NCBI GenBank assembly: GCA_010279815.1
Contig: QEOQ01000135.1
Coordinates: 68,785-131,223 of the forward strand
Reading direction: 5' to 3'
DNA length: 62,439 bases
Origin: Brachionus plicatilis
Taxonomy: Eukaryota > Rotifera > Eurotatoria > Ploima > Brachionidae
Under the pieces are notes generated by a model. It was not told the origin of the DNA. It searched no databases and worked only from the letters and a program-made list of their open reading frames with translations. Numbering within the stretch: position 1 is the first letter of the stretch; the number at the start of each line of letters is the position of its first letter. The position numbers were made by a program, and so were the translations under genes. Below, in pieces: positions 42,121 through 58,195 of this stretch.

Positions 42121-43300
42121 TTTTTTTTTTAATCAAAATTTTTGCGTCTTGGGATTTTTTTGTTGCGACTCTAACTGATTAGTTTAGATATTAATACAAA
42201 GTGAAGTAAAGTGTGTTTATCTTTTATGTTTTGACAAGAATTTGATTTTTAAGAAAATTAAAAGAAGCCAGTCAAGTTAAAAATATGAAAAATTATAATT
42301 TTTCAAATATCATTTTTGTGTCATTGTTTTTCAAATTTTACCAATTTTTTCAAGTTCAAGCTGTTTATTTGCTAACAACTTTGAAATAAATTTATCTAAA
42401 AAAGATTTTTGTTTCTATAGAGAGCTGTGTTTCTGATAAGGACATTTTTTTATTTTTGATAAAAAAAAAGTTGACAATATCTTTTAATCAAGCTATTTTT
42501 TTTTTAAATATCATTATTATTTTAAATTGTGTAATATTTTTTTTTAATTAAATACCGGGAATTTGCCAATTCAAGTGTAAATGCAATTATTTTTACTTAT
42601 AAATTTTCTCAATTAAGTACCGAGTGCTGAATCAAAAATTTTGCTTGAATAAAATTTCAGACATGGTGTACTAAAATTTGAAAATTTATAAATAATTAAA
42701 GTTTTTTAGCACAAAATCCTTTGGCTAAATTATTTTAATCATAAATCAAATTTTTTTTGGTATCTGCACAGAAATGATAAGGAAATAGCTAAATGTATTT
42801 TTGTCATTTTAAAATATGACGACAAAGCTCATTAAACAAAATTCTTCCATTAGAAAGCTAATGATTTTAATTTCTTTCTATTTTTTAATTAAAATTCAAA
42901 TTAGCGAACTTTTAAGTACTTTTTTTTTAATTATCTTCAAATAAAAAATAAATTGGGAACAAGTTTTAAATTTCGTTTATTTTGTAAAACTAGTACAATT
43001 AAATCTTGTTCAAAAGAAAACAATTTATAAATTGATAAGAAAATATAACTAAGATCAAAAGCGATTTTACAAAAAACTAGGATAATTAATTAATCTATTT
43101 TCATAAATATTAACAAAAGTAATAAATGAGAAATATCAAATAAGTTTAAATGAATCCTCTTGAATGGCCTTTCTAAACATTTGTGATTCACCTACAGAAC
43201 CGCGAGGAATTTTGCATAAGGATTTTTTTAAAGCACATTTTAGTATAGATAATAAAGATTGGTAATTGACTCAAGGGATACATGTGCATCCGTTCGAGTC
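42121..43300. other. Intergenic AT-rich region
   Basis: Contains the vWA gene's 5' flank and the R-Ras gene's 3' flank (both genes on the minus strand). No exon, RNA or strong repeat recognised. Confidence 0.5.
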
Positions 43301-44111
43301 CTAAATGAGAGTGCATCCCTTAAATTTTCTCTTTTTCTCTTTGCTGCAAATGTTAATCGGCGGTCGTTCTTTGAGCTGATAGTTTCGGATAAGTCTGACC
43401 AAGTCATAGAATGCCTCTTCCACATTTTGGCGTGTTTTGGCACTTGTTTCCAAATAGGGAATTTTCAATTGAGCCTTTAATTCATCTACCATTTCATTTG
43501 AAACCTAAACAAAAGATCCAAATAAAAAAAAAACTTGAACCAAAATAAATTACAGCTCTTTGACGAAGCAAATCGCATTTGTTTCCGATCAATATCATGG
43601 GAAACTCATCGCCATCTTTTATTCTTAAAATTTGCTTATGTAATCTATACACCTCTGCTATTCTTTTTGTTTAAAAAAAATAATTAAATAAAATTTTAAA
43701 ATATCTTTTTTTTTCAAAATTACGATGTTTTATCTATGAGAGAGAATACAAGAAGAAAACCCTGTCCACATCTCATGTACTGGTCCCTCATGGCACTAAA
43801 TTCGTCCTGACCGGCTGTGTCAATTACTTTTAAAAAAATTCAATTAAATTTGAAAAAATAAAAAAATTTATTTTATTAAAAAAAATAAACTAAGCAGACA
43901 TACTGTCCAACTTGGCGACTTGAGAGTCGATGACACACTGCTTGGTGTACGAGTCCTCAATAGTCGGGTCGTAATCGGTCACAAAGTACGACTGAATAAA
44001 CTGAATGGTAAGAGCGCTTTTTCCAACACCACCTCCGCCGACAACAATTATCTTGTAAGTCGAGGCACTAAGCGGGTCTTCCCGCTTCACTTGTTTCTTC
44101 TTAGTTGACAT
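43301..44111 (-). CDS. RRAS: R-Ras-type small GTPase
   Basis: Four exons on the minus strand: 44111-43904, 43826-43724, 43662-43555 and 43505-43301; 624 bp, 207 residues. A short basic N-terminal extension precedes the G domain. Nucleotide-binding motifs: GGGGVGKS (25-32), effector region YDPTIEDSY (47-55), DTAGQ (72-76, with the GTPase Gln76), NKCD (131-134) and ETSAK (159-163). [13 protein letters not shown] and the N-terminal extension point to R-Ras (Drosophila Ras64B type) rather than Ras or M-Ras. The tail is basic and ends in the CAAX box CTLI, whose Leu/Ile end suggests geranylgeranylation. Introns are 77, 61 and 49 bp. TTTGTTTCTAG lies about 13 bp upstream of the ATG and could accept a leader exon. 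All key residues are intact, so it should be an active membrane-bound switch. Confidence 0.92.
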
Positions 44112-47100
44112 CTTCTAGAGCATCTAGAAACAAAAAAACAAAAAATAAGCTAGCTTAAACTGACATTCAAATCTATGATTAAATTTTCAAATTATGAATA
44201 ATTTCAAATGAATAACTTTAAAATACTAACGAATACAATCTAAAATGCTGCAAGAATAAATAATATTATTTTTTTAGAGCAAATTAATCAGCTTTGATTT
44301 TAACTTTTTAGATGATATTTATCTAATTGAAATTTTTGATGAAAACCCCCTGCGGGCCCTTGGAGAGAGACCATCGCTGAATTTAGAATTTTTTTTTAAT
44401 TGTGCATGTCCGGCAAAATTGCTTTCAGAAGACAAACACCTTGTGTTTAGTGTCAACTGAATTTGAATGTTTTTTAAAATTGGCCTAGAAAAAAAAATTT
44501 TTTTTTTTAATGTTGTCACTAGAAACTAGGTTATGTGTGGATTAAAGAAAGACCTTAGAGTTCTTAAGCTTGGATTATAGGTGACCATTGAACATTTTTA
44601 CTTAGTAGGTTAGCTACTTATAATTGTTTTTCATTCAGAAAGTTTAAATTGATTTTTGATCTAGTTGCTTGGGAGAATTAATTTATTGAAGCCTTAAGGC
44701 CTAGCTACTTAAGACATTAATTAATTCGGTGCCGGGTCGACAAAGACTTGGCTTAAATTGATGAATAGAAAAAAAAAGTGAAAAATTTTATTAATCTGCT
44801 CAATTGTTGAAATGGGTTTTTTAATGCGTTCTGGGCATTCGGTTGTTGGCAAAGCCGAGAACAACTTGTTTGATTGTGGCAAATTTACTTAGGATCATGA
44901 TTTGTGTGTCGAGAAAAAAATTTTCAATTCTGTACAAATAAATTCATAAATCAATGTTTATGGTTAATATTTATCTTATCTATGCTCTCTCAAAATCAAT
45001 TAAAAAAAATGATATTTTCTTCTTTCAAAACTCATTAAATCATGATTTGTACCATTTCAAAATTTTTTTTTTTTTTATTTTTGTTGCCAAATAACACATG
45101 TCATTTATTGGAGCACCCCGGTGGATCGTTTCGCTTCTAAAATTTCTAAAATAGAGATTTTAATTTGGAGAATTTTGCTCAGTCCAAATAGAGCTCGAAT
45201 GTTTTAGGTCAGTTGAAAATTTTAGCTTAGTAGAAAACTTTTTCAGACTTTGATTGGCATTTAAGTAAATTACTTCAATGATTTTGATGAAAACAAGTTG
45301 AAATAAATAGAACAATCTTTAGTATTTAAGATTTCTGTCTATAAAACTTGAATTCAGCTCGCTTTGCATTGTCACTCAAAGCATGCTCTAAATTAGAGTT
45401 GTTTAAAAGTCACAAGTCTTAAGTCAAGTTCGGACTTTATATTTTTTTTTTAAATCACTTAAATTTAAAAGTCTGGACTTTGACTTCATAACTAAGGACT
45501 ATTAAACAAATCTAATTTTTTAATCACATTTATGTGTGATTAAATTTTCGACAGAGGAAATTGGAAAAAAAGGAAAAATTTAATTCCATAAAGAATCACG
45601 TTTTCAAAAAAAAATACAATTCAAAATATTAAATCACGAAACAGACTAGCACAAATTCCCTTGATATTATTTCCAAAAATATAATTCACTTTTGAATACT
45701 TTTGAATGCCTTATCTAAAAATAATTCCAACTTTATTAATCTAATATTATCTCTAATAAAAATTTAAATTTTTTTGTTATCTTGGTTAAAAAATTGTCAT
45801 TTAAATTTAAAATAGACAATTTATGGGCTCAAATGATATGATCATGATAAAGACATAGTTGTATTAAATGAGAGTGCATTATCTAACTATTTAGAGGAGA
45901 TTTGATATATAATATTAATATTTTTTAAGACCAAAATAAAATTAGGGCCAAGTGATAACAACCAAGAAAAACTTAAAAATTTGCTTTCAAAAAATCAAGA
46001 CTTAAATAGTTATCGAATTTTCGGATTTAAACAGCCTTACGTCATTCGAAAATTGTTCACCATAATATTGGAATATTTCTTTAAAATTAAATAAATTTAT
46101 AAATTTTTTGTATCCTAAAGTCATTAAAATTTTGCTTTTTTACACAAACTTTTTGATTAAATGTTTAAAATCAAAAAAAAATTTAAATCTTTGTTAGAAA
46201 AATTAGTCGCAAAAACCTGATGATGAGTTTTTCTGAAAAATTAGATAAACTTATCTGTGAGTTTAGTAGCATTATCTAAACTTAACCAGAACAGATTTTA
46301 CTAAGCAAACACGCAACACCAGCACCAGGTGAAATTTTTGGCGAATATTCTTTGAGAATAGAACTTCATAATTCTAAAAAAATAATCTTTTATTTTAATA
46401 CTCAACGGCCGAAGGGTTTTTTTCCACCCTTTTTGTAAGCTCTTTTATTTTTTTTGTTCAGTAAACTTAATCATTTTTGAATGACAACTAAAATCAAAAA
46501 AATATTAAAATTAATTAATTTTTGCAACAAAATGGTTTTACTTACATTCGAAAAAAAAAAGAGACAACAAAAAAGGCTGAAAAACTGATCGGGCCATTGA
46601 GTGTTAATTTAATATAAAAACTAAAATTAACTTGAACATCTTTTAATTGAATAAATTAAAAAAATATTTCTTCGTTAAATTTAATTTATTTATTTTTATA
46701 TTTATAATTTTGATGAGCAACGTTGTTTCCAAAGTCGACAATATCCCAATTTTTCACATTTTCGAATTGAACTTGAAATTTAATTTTGACAAATTGTAAC
46801 TAAGATTGATTATATCTAAACCAAAGTTTTCCCAAATTAAAAATTAATTTTCTTCAAAATCTCAAAATTTAAATATTTATAATTTTTGTAAATAAATTCA
46901 TTTATTATTAATCTCAATCGAGATATAGCTTAATCAGAAACAAAAATTGAAAAAAAAAAATAGCAAAAATTTTTAAGGCTTTCTCCAAAATATTAAAAAA
47001 AAAATTTTTTTTCAATTAAGATTTTAGAATTTTTTTTATATCTCAACTCAAATCTTTTAAAAATTTTCAAAAATTTAAACCAAGTTAAAAAAAATTGAAT

Positions 47101-48220
47101 TATCAAACATGGTTTGCAAGTAGTTTTTGTGGCGCAGGTGGTCGTTTTAATATTACCACCACGAACTGAATTAGTCAGTTGATACGTCTCTCTTATTAAA
47201 ATAAACAATTAAAATAAATCATCTCTACATGAAATATTCATCAATTTAAAACACATGGTGAGATAGGGATAATTCACTTATTTTGACATTGAGGATGTTA
47301 CAGCCTAGGCTCTTAGTTAATGCCTGATTAGATAAATGCACAAATAGCGCACCATGCGCTTCAATCGAATTAAACATTGAATAAATCTATAAATAAATAT
47401 TATCATATACTAAAATAAAGAGCAGTGAAAATCTCTAGAATAAATTTTGGCCTTTTTTTAGTACCGCTCTAATATTACGCAACAAAGAAAAAATATTTTC
47501 TAATTGTGATAAAAACCTGAGCCGACTCTTAAAAAAATAATGCTCGGTCATTATCTATTTTGGTCTGTTATTTGTTCCAGGATTATCTGCATAGCCGTAT
47601 TTTTTGCTTTAATTCGATTGTTTTCAACTCATAATCCGATTTGAAAATATTTTTACTAAAACTTATTAGAAAAAAACGTTTTTTTTTATTTTATTGGCAG
47701 ATAATTTTATCTTAAATAACTCGATAATTTTTATTTTTTTCTACTTGATAGATTAATGAATTGTAATAGAAAAAAATAGCTTTTCCATATGCCAAATTGA
47801 ACCAATACAACCATAGGACTTGAGTCGAAAAAAGTTGATTTTAATGTCAATTTTTTTCCCTATAAATATTTAAAAAATTATTTTCAGTCAGCATTTTTTT
47901 TAAAAATATCAAAAATTAATTTTTTGCCATTATTAGCAATTTGTTAGCAAGGCTTTTGTTTTCTAAAATAATTAATTTGTGCTGTCAATCCATGGTACCG
48001 TGCACTCTCAGTATGAATTAGAAAATAAATAAATAATAAATTTTTGTTGTGTTTGACTGAAAATTTTTATTTCCGATTGAGATAATTAAGTATAAAAAAG
48101 GGGAGGAAAAACATTTCTGGATAAGTTCAATCTGACTTGAAAAAATGTGAATTTTAGAACAAAAATACAGAAAAAATTGTACAAAATCTAAATTAATTTT
48201 TTTTTCTTTAATCCAAGGTG
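44112..48220. other. 4-kb intergenic region with repeat fragments
   Basis: 44338-44395 is a short GC-rich island (ACCCCCTGCGGGCCCTTGGA) of unknown nature. 45393-45510 starts GAGTTGTTTAAAAGTCACAA and is full of AAGTC/GACTT words, like the hAT-like ends at 26103, 34138 and 36303. 46398-46609 is a weak foldback with TACTCAACGGCC and GGGCCATTGAGTGTTA ends. Open frames here look random. No host gene recognised. Confidence 0.45.
46398..46609. repeat. Small foldback
   Basis: ATACTCAACGGCCGAAGG on the left and GATCGGGCCATTGAGTGTTA on the right are inverted copies with mismatches; poly-T and poly-A stretches follow inward on each side. About 210 bp, non-coding. Confidence 0.5.
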
Positions 48221-48573
48221 GTGTGAATTTCAAATACAAATTAAACAAAAATTCTTCATTGTTTGGTAAATTAAAATTAAAGATAAGTAAAAATATTAGA
48301 AAAAATACTGCAACAAAGTGCAACATACTTTATTGCACCTTTTTGACCTAAAGTAAAATTTTTACTTTCATTTTTTTAGTAAAACAAATCAATAATCTAT
48401 TTAAATCTTTTTGATTCCTTATATTTTTTTACACGAAAAAAATTATTTTAGGTAAAAAAGGTACAATAAAGTATGTTGCACTTTCTAGCAGTATTTTTTC
48501 TTACATTTTTACTCATAATTTTAATTTACCAATAAATGAAGAATCTATGTTCAATTTGTATCTGAAATTCACA
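48221..48573. repeat. Foldback family A, copy 2
   Basis: Best preserved copy. Arms run from GTGTGAATTTCAAATACAAA (48221) through AATTCTTCATTGTTTGGTAA to AATACTGCAACAAAGTGCAA, CATACTTTATTGCACC, and back through CTTTCTAGCAGTATT, TTACCAATAAATGAAGAATC and TCTGAAATTCACA (48573). Arms about 120 bp each. The same blocks are seen at 2400-2714 and, split, at 5905-6617. Confidence 0.8.
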
Positions 48574-48785
48574 ATAAATTAGTTCTTTAGTTATGTACAT
48601 TGAAACAGCAGCTGATCACCTAAATCCAGCCTCTGCAAATATTCTGCAAAGTAATTTTAGTATACATTAATGTGTGGGCAATTTAATGGAATTTTTTGCA
48701 TACTGAATTTAGGTGTCAATTTTCGGTCTTTGGAAAAAAATTTAAATTTTTACATTTTAGTTCTAAATTTTTGAAAACTAGAAGT
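48574..48785. other. Short AT-rich spacer
   Basis: Contains CCTCTGCAAATATTCTGCAA near 48631, the TGCAGA-type word found in foldbacks. No gene. Confidence 0.4.
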
Positions 48786-48985
48786 TATTTATTTTTATTT
48801 ATTTATTTGTTTTCTATACCGAGCTAAAGCTCCTTCAGAATAAGTTAAAAAATAAAAAAAAATAAAATCTAAGTTAATAAAATAAGCTAAAAAAATGAAA
48901 GTTAAAAAGACAAAAATTGGAATAGATTGTTACATGTGGCACATGTTTAAATAGTTCAAGTTTCAGGAAAAAAAGAAGAACGTTA
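48786..48985 (-). mobile_element. Very short 5'-truncated LINE copy (same family as 34735)
   Basis: TATTTATTTATTTGTTTTCT followed by ACCGAGCTAAAGCTCCTTCA and GAATAAGTTAAAAAAT matches 34735-34985 position by position as far as TAGTTCAAGTTTCAGGAAAA. It ends there, so only the 3' untranslated part and a few terminal codons were inserted. Confidence 0.85.
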
Positions 48986-53957
<4,972 letters not shown>

Positions 53958-54119
53958 TTTTGTGTAAAAATGTACAAATTTAATTAAAATTAATAAATTT
54001 AAACAGAATAAAATAATTTTCTATTTATTAACTGAAATAATTGATTTTTTTTCTTAATTTTCCACCCAAGTTCAAATTCAAAGTCGCACTTTTTTATTAA
54101 ATTTAATTTCCCTAATTAA

Positions 54120-54715
54120 TATAATAATAAGAATAATAATAAGAATAAGCTACAGCAAGCAAGCTTGCGGAGATGACCTACTAGGAGGACATCTATGGTA
54201 GCCGAAATTGCGCAGAAAAGACGGAAAATAACAGACAAATACATTATTTTTTTTTTTTAGTTCAGTAAGAGTCATTGTTTAATTTAATCTAAGAAAGTAT
54301 TGTGTGGAATTAAGTAAGTATTATTTACAAGAATTTTACAAAGGAAAAATATGCAAGAATACAAAAATATAATTACAAAATAAATAGATTACAGTTTAAA
54401 ATACCATTACAAATCAAATAAAATTACAATTTAAATAGAATTACAATGAAAAATTAAAATAGAAGAAGTACAAAATAAAAAAAGGTGGAAGGAACTAGTG
54501 CGCGTTAGTGAAATCATATGCTAGACTTGAAGGCGTCGTACTTATTCTTGAACTGGTTGATTGATTGAGAGTCGGTAACTTCGGCTGACAGGGCATTCCA
54601 ATGGTTAACAACTCTGTTCGTGAAGAAGTTGGACCTCTGCATACATTTAGTTGAGGGCTGCCCGGAGAGTCTTCTCTTGTGTCCTCTGATTCTCCTTGCT
54701 GGACCAAAATATAAA
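54120..54715 (-). mobile_element. 3' fragment of a CR1/L2-like LINE
   Basis: On the minus strand 54715-54523 encodes the C-terminal end of a LINE polyprotein: RRIRGHKRRLSGQPST, then RSNFFTNRVVNHWNALSAEV, SINQFKNKYDAFKSSI and a stop. This RGH...F..R.V..WN.L...V....S...FK pattern is the standard tail of CR1/L2/Rex-type proteins. A 3' untranslated part of about 400 bp with repeated AATTGTAATTTTATTTG-like text and CTTGCTTGCTGTAGCTTATT ends in TTATTATTCTTATTATTATA at about 54120. The reverse transcriptase core is missing. A 70-bp remnant of the same 3' end lies at 16016. Confidence 0.82.
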
Positions 54716-56611
54716 AAAAAAATAAACTTCCTCTTTTTGTTAAAATTATTTCAATGTCTAATTAATTAATATGCTAAAAAATAAATTTTTTTAAATTTTT
54801 TTAAAAATAAAATCTGAGAAAAAATTGAATACATGAATTTTAATTTCTGAATTAACTTAATTTTAGTTATTTAAATTACCGATTGTTTTTGTTAAATAAA
54901 TTAGATATCAATCATTTTGATATTAATTTGATAATGAACCATTATTAGACATAACATGTCATGTAATGTTTAGTATTTATTTCTTAAAAATTATTAAAAT
55001 CATTAGATTATTTAAACTTTAAAATTTTAAATGATCCTTTTGATCTTAAAATTTGACCTGAATCTTCAATTTGCCATTTGTTTATCTTTGCCGAGCTAAT
55101 GCGCCTTCAGAATAAAAATGTATGAGAAAAATATCAAAAATAAAGTTAAATAAGATGGGTCAAGTCGGTTAGGTGAATCAAATAGTTTTTGATGGTGTGC
55201 ATTTTACAGAAAATTGCAGAGTTTGTGCAGAGCTTAGAATTCGTTTGTACAAATTTGTACAATATTGTACTGCTTGCAGAATCATTTTTGCACAATTAGA
55301 AATAAATTATAACGTTTTTACTTTTTGTACTCTAATTTTTGTACTAAAGTCTCACACTTCTCGGGTTTTGTGAACGATTAGTTCAACTAATTTTTTGATT
55401 CACGAAAAAATGAACCAAAATAGTATAAGATGAACAAATTGAAAAAAGCTATTTAATAAAATGCATAATTCTCGAAACTATAAAAAATTTACAATTGAAG
55501 TTTAGTAATTTTTTTTATTTGAAGGAGCCTTATAAATATCATTTGCTCTGATCTGGTTGACCTGGTATTACCCTTTCAACAATCCCAAATACCCAAATGC
55601 GCTCTCTGCTTAAATCTTTGCCTTTAGACATAAATAATAAAAAATAATGAAAATTAAAATTAATTTTTCACCTTGAAGTTTTTGACTTTGGGGAACAATG
55701 ATTCATCTATTTCGCAAATTATACAAGCTCCAACCAACTTTAAATTTTTCATCTAATGATTTTTTTTATCTATCTTATTTTTTAATATTAAGATTTTTTT
55801 GTCTTTAAAAGTAAGTTTACATTCAAATCAATTAAAATATTTAAACCTACTAAAGTTGGATAAAAAGGGACATTTTAAAATTTTAAAAATGAATATAAAC
55901 TTGACATGATATGTCAAGTAATTACTTTTTAAAAAATTTATTTTTTCTCCTTTATTAAAAAAAATATTACAATTTATATTTTGATCTTGTGATCTTAAAC
56001 TTCAATATGCCAAACAAATAAATAAATAAAAAAATTTAAAAGCTTTAAAAAGAATTTTCAATATTTTTTTCAAATTTGCAAATAAAAATCAAACTCATTC
56101 TATTTCACTAAAGAGTTTAATTTCAAATATGAAAATGCTTCCAATATTAACTTAAAACTATTTTTATTTGAAACATTATATGTTATTACAGCATTGGATA
56201 CATTTTTTAATTCAAACACAAAAAATTAAACCATTTTTAAATTAATTTAATTTTTTTTAATTGTAGTTTTATTTTGTAATCATTTCCAACATATTACAAA
56301 AAAGTAAACTATTCTTATTAAAATGAAGTGGTGATTTTCTTTAAAAAAATTGCCAATTTTCACCATATCTAGTTTCGAAACCATACATTCTAGAATTCAA
56401 ATGTAGTTTCTAATTGACACTTGAAAAATTAGTTTTATAATCACTTTTAGAATAAACAACATTTACCTTTTTTTTTTCTTGGTAATTAAATTCGATAATT
56501 TGAAGCCGTTTAAGCATTTAGCTAAAAATGTCTAAACTTAAAAAAAAATTGAATCAAGTTTAAAATTAAAAATAAAATTGAAAATTGCACTAAGCTTGAT
56601 ATAATTTCGAA
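54716..56611. other. AT-rich spacer with LINE and TGCAGA fragments
   Basis: 55091-55125 (GCCGAGCTAATGCGCCTTCA and GAATAAAAATG) looks like a decayed 3' end of the 34735 LINE family (minus strand). 55200-55240 has GAAAATTGCAGAGTTTGTGC, as in the TGCAGA-type foldbacks. The open frame at 55173-55373 is built on this repeat. No host gene recognised. Confidence 0.45.
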
Positions 56612-58123
56612 ATGTCAAGACGAAATTTGGTCAATCCAATGGCTAATGCTGTTTTGCCTGTGAACAGCAAACAAATTCATGACATCATTGCCAATTCAGA
56701 AGAGACCGACATGCTTTTCTATGAGTATGAAATAGTTGATCGAGATAAAGAGGAAAAATGGGCTAGAAAACAAGCCAGACGCCATGGACTGTGCTTATGC
56801 TCTCGTTGGTTGTTCATGATTATCGGAAACGCCATTCTAATTGCTTTGACATGTTCTACATGTGCCATTTTGATTTATGTCAATACACCAAATGATCTGA
56901 CTGTAAAACCATTAACTTATGGTCAAAGTTGTGTCACTGGTTCAAGTAACTGTGATTGGCTGAGATTTTTAGTTTGTTCAAGCGAAGTCTGCTCCTGCTT
57001 CAGCAATCGTGCTTGGAACGGCACCGACTGTGTTTGCACAACAGACCAATATTGGGACGGCTTGACATGGTAACTTTTCTACTACAAAATCAAATTTAAT
57101 GAACATTTTTTTTCAAGTATCCAAAAGCCAGGCTATCAGCAATCTTGCTCCTCTAGCATTCCTTGCTATTCCAAATTCACTTGTGATCCATTGACCAGCA
57201 CTTGCTTATGTCCGTCTGAGTCTGCCGCTCATTATTCACGTTATTACACTGGTCTGGTTACAGATTATTATTCAGGTAATTTTTAAATGAGATTTAATTT
57301 AGTTGTTTAATTTATAAGCAAAGGCACATGTGAGCCAAAAGGAGCTTGGGGAAGTGCTTGCAATGTTCATTATGTTTTGTCCTGTCAAGAATACAATGGA
57401 CTCACGTGCAGTCTAGGAGCAGGAGGTAATATCAGTTAATATGCATAAATTTTTTTAATAAAAAAAAAATATAAAAAAATTCTTTGAAAAATTTTATTTA
57501 ATTATAAAAGATCAATAGTTTATGGTCTAATGATATTTTTCAATTTTTATCATAGGTATTTTCACATGCAATTGCTATAGTGGGTATTATTGGAGATCAG
57601 ATACTGGAAATTGTGTAGAACAAGGCAAAAGACCAGAAGATGATTGTACAGGAAATGCTGCTAATAATTTAGGGTGTGCTCTAAATGCCACTCTTGAATG
57701 CAATGCAGTAAACAACCAATGCAGATGTATAAATTTTACCATCTTTAAATCAATATAAATCATCTTTTAAGGTCCAACTAATTACTTTTGGAATAATAAT
57801 ACAAACACTTGTTCATTTCATGGAGGATATCAAACGTTATGCTTTGATAATTCATGGTGCAATTCAGATTTAAATTTGATTTGCTATTCTAGTGCTTTGA
57901 CACAGTGTAACTGTCCTATTTTATCTGTGAATGCTAGATGTGACTGTGAACATACCCATTATTGGGACGGGTATCCAGAATTATATTTAATTTTTATTTA
58001 AGATTTAATCTTTTAATTTAAATTAGGCAAATATGTTCGCCAAGAGTTGGTTTGAATATACCATGTCCAGGAAATTATGCGTGTTCAACAGGCACTTGTC
58101 TCTATGGATATTGCTTAAATTGA
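56612..58123 (+). CDS. Cysteine-rich type II membrane protein, unclassified
   Basis: Six exons: 56612-57069, 57118-57275, 57324-57425, 57556-57726, 57772-57970 and 58027-58123; 1185 bp, 394 residues. The N-terminal 65-70 residues are cytoplasmic-looking, with acidic (EETDMLFYEYEIVDRDKEEK) then basic (WARKQARRHG) text. A single membrane span follows (LFMIIGNAILIALTCSTCAI and LIYV). The rest would be extracellular, with over 35 cysteines in loose modules such as C.C..GYYW, GQSCVTGSSNCD, CVCTTDQYWDGL and CDCEHTHYWDG. These recall EGF-like spacing and chitin-binding modules but match no domain I can name. The YWDG words repeat at module ends (twice), suggesting internal duplication. Introns are 48, 48, 130, 45 and 56 bp, and joins keep the frame throughout. 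Function unknown. Confidence 0.82.
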
Positions 58124-58189
58124 TCGAATTATAAAAAAAATTCTTCAAAACAAAATTTAATTTTTTTTTAATAGTTTATCAAGCTTGAA

Positions 58190-58195
58190 AATAAA
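58190..58195 (+). promoter_or_regulatory. Candidate polyadenylation signal
   Basis: AATAAA 67 bp after the stop of the cysteine-rich membrane protein, a usual distance. Confidence 0.6.

Noticed and set aside
43240..43480. Alternative frames over the R-Ras last exon, and 43920-44108 plus
   Set aside because: Shadows of the spliced R-Ras gene; no motifs of their own.
44319..44519. Minus-strand 66-codon frame resembling a mitochondrial presequence
   Set aside because: Basic/Ser content could mimic a presequence, but no mature domain follows and the frame crosses poly-A/T tracts; it overlaps the GC-rich island listed as a finding.
47100..47208. Cys/Thr-rich end of a minus-strand frame (TTTCATKTTCKPC)
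   Set aside because: Short, with no matching second half of a cysteine motif and an A/T-rich remainder.
54495..54707. 70-codon minus-strand frame starting MVQQGESEDTRED
   Set aside because: Out of frame with the LINE polyprotein end that occupies the same bases.
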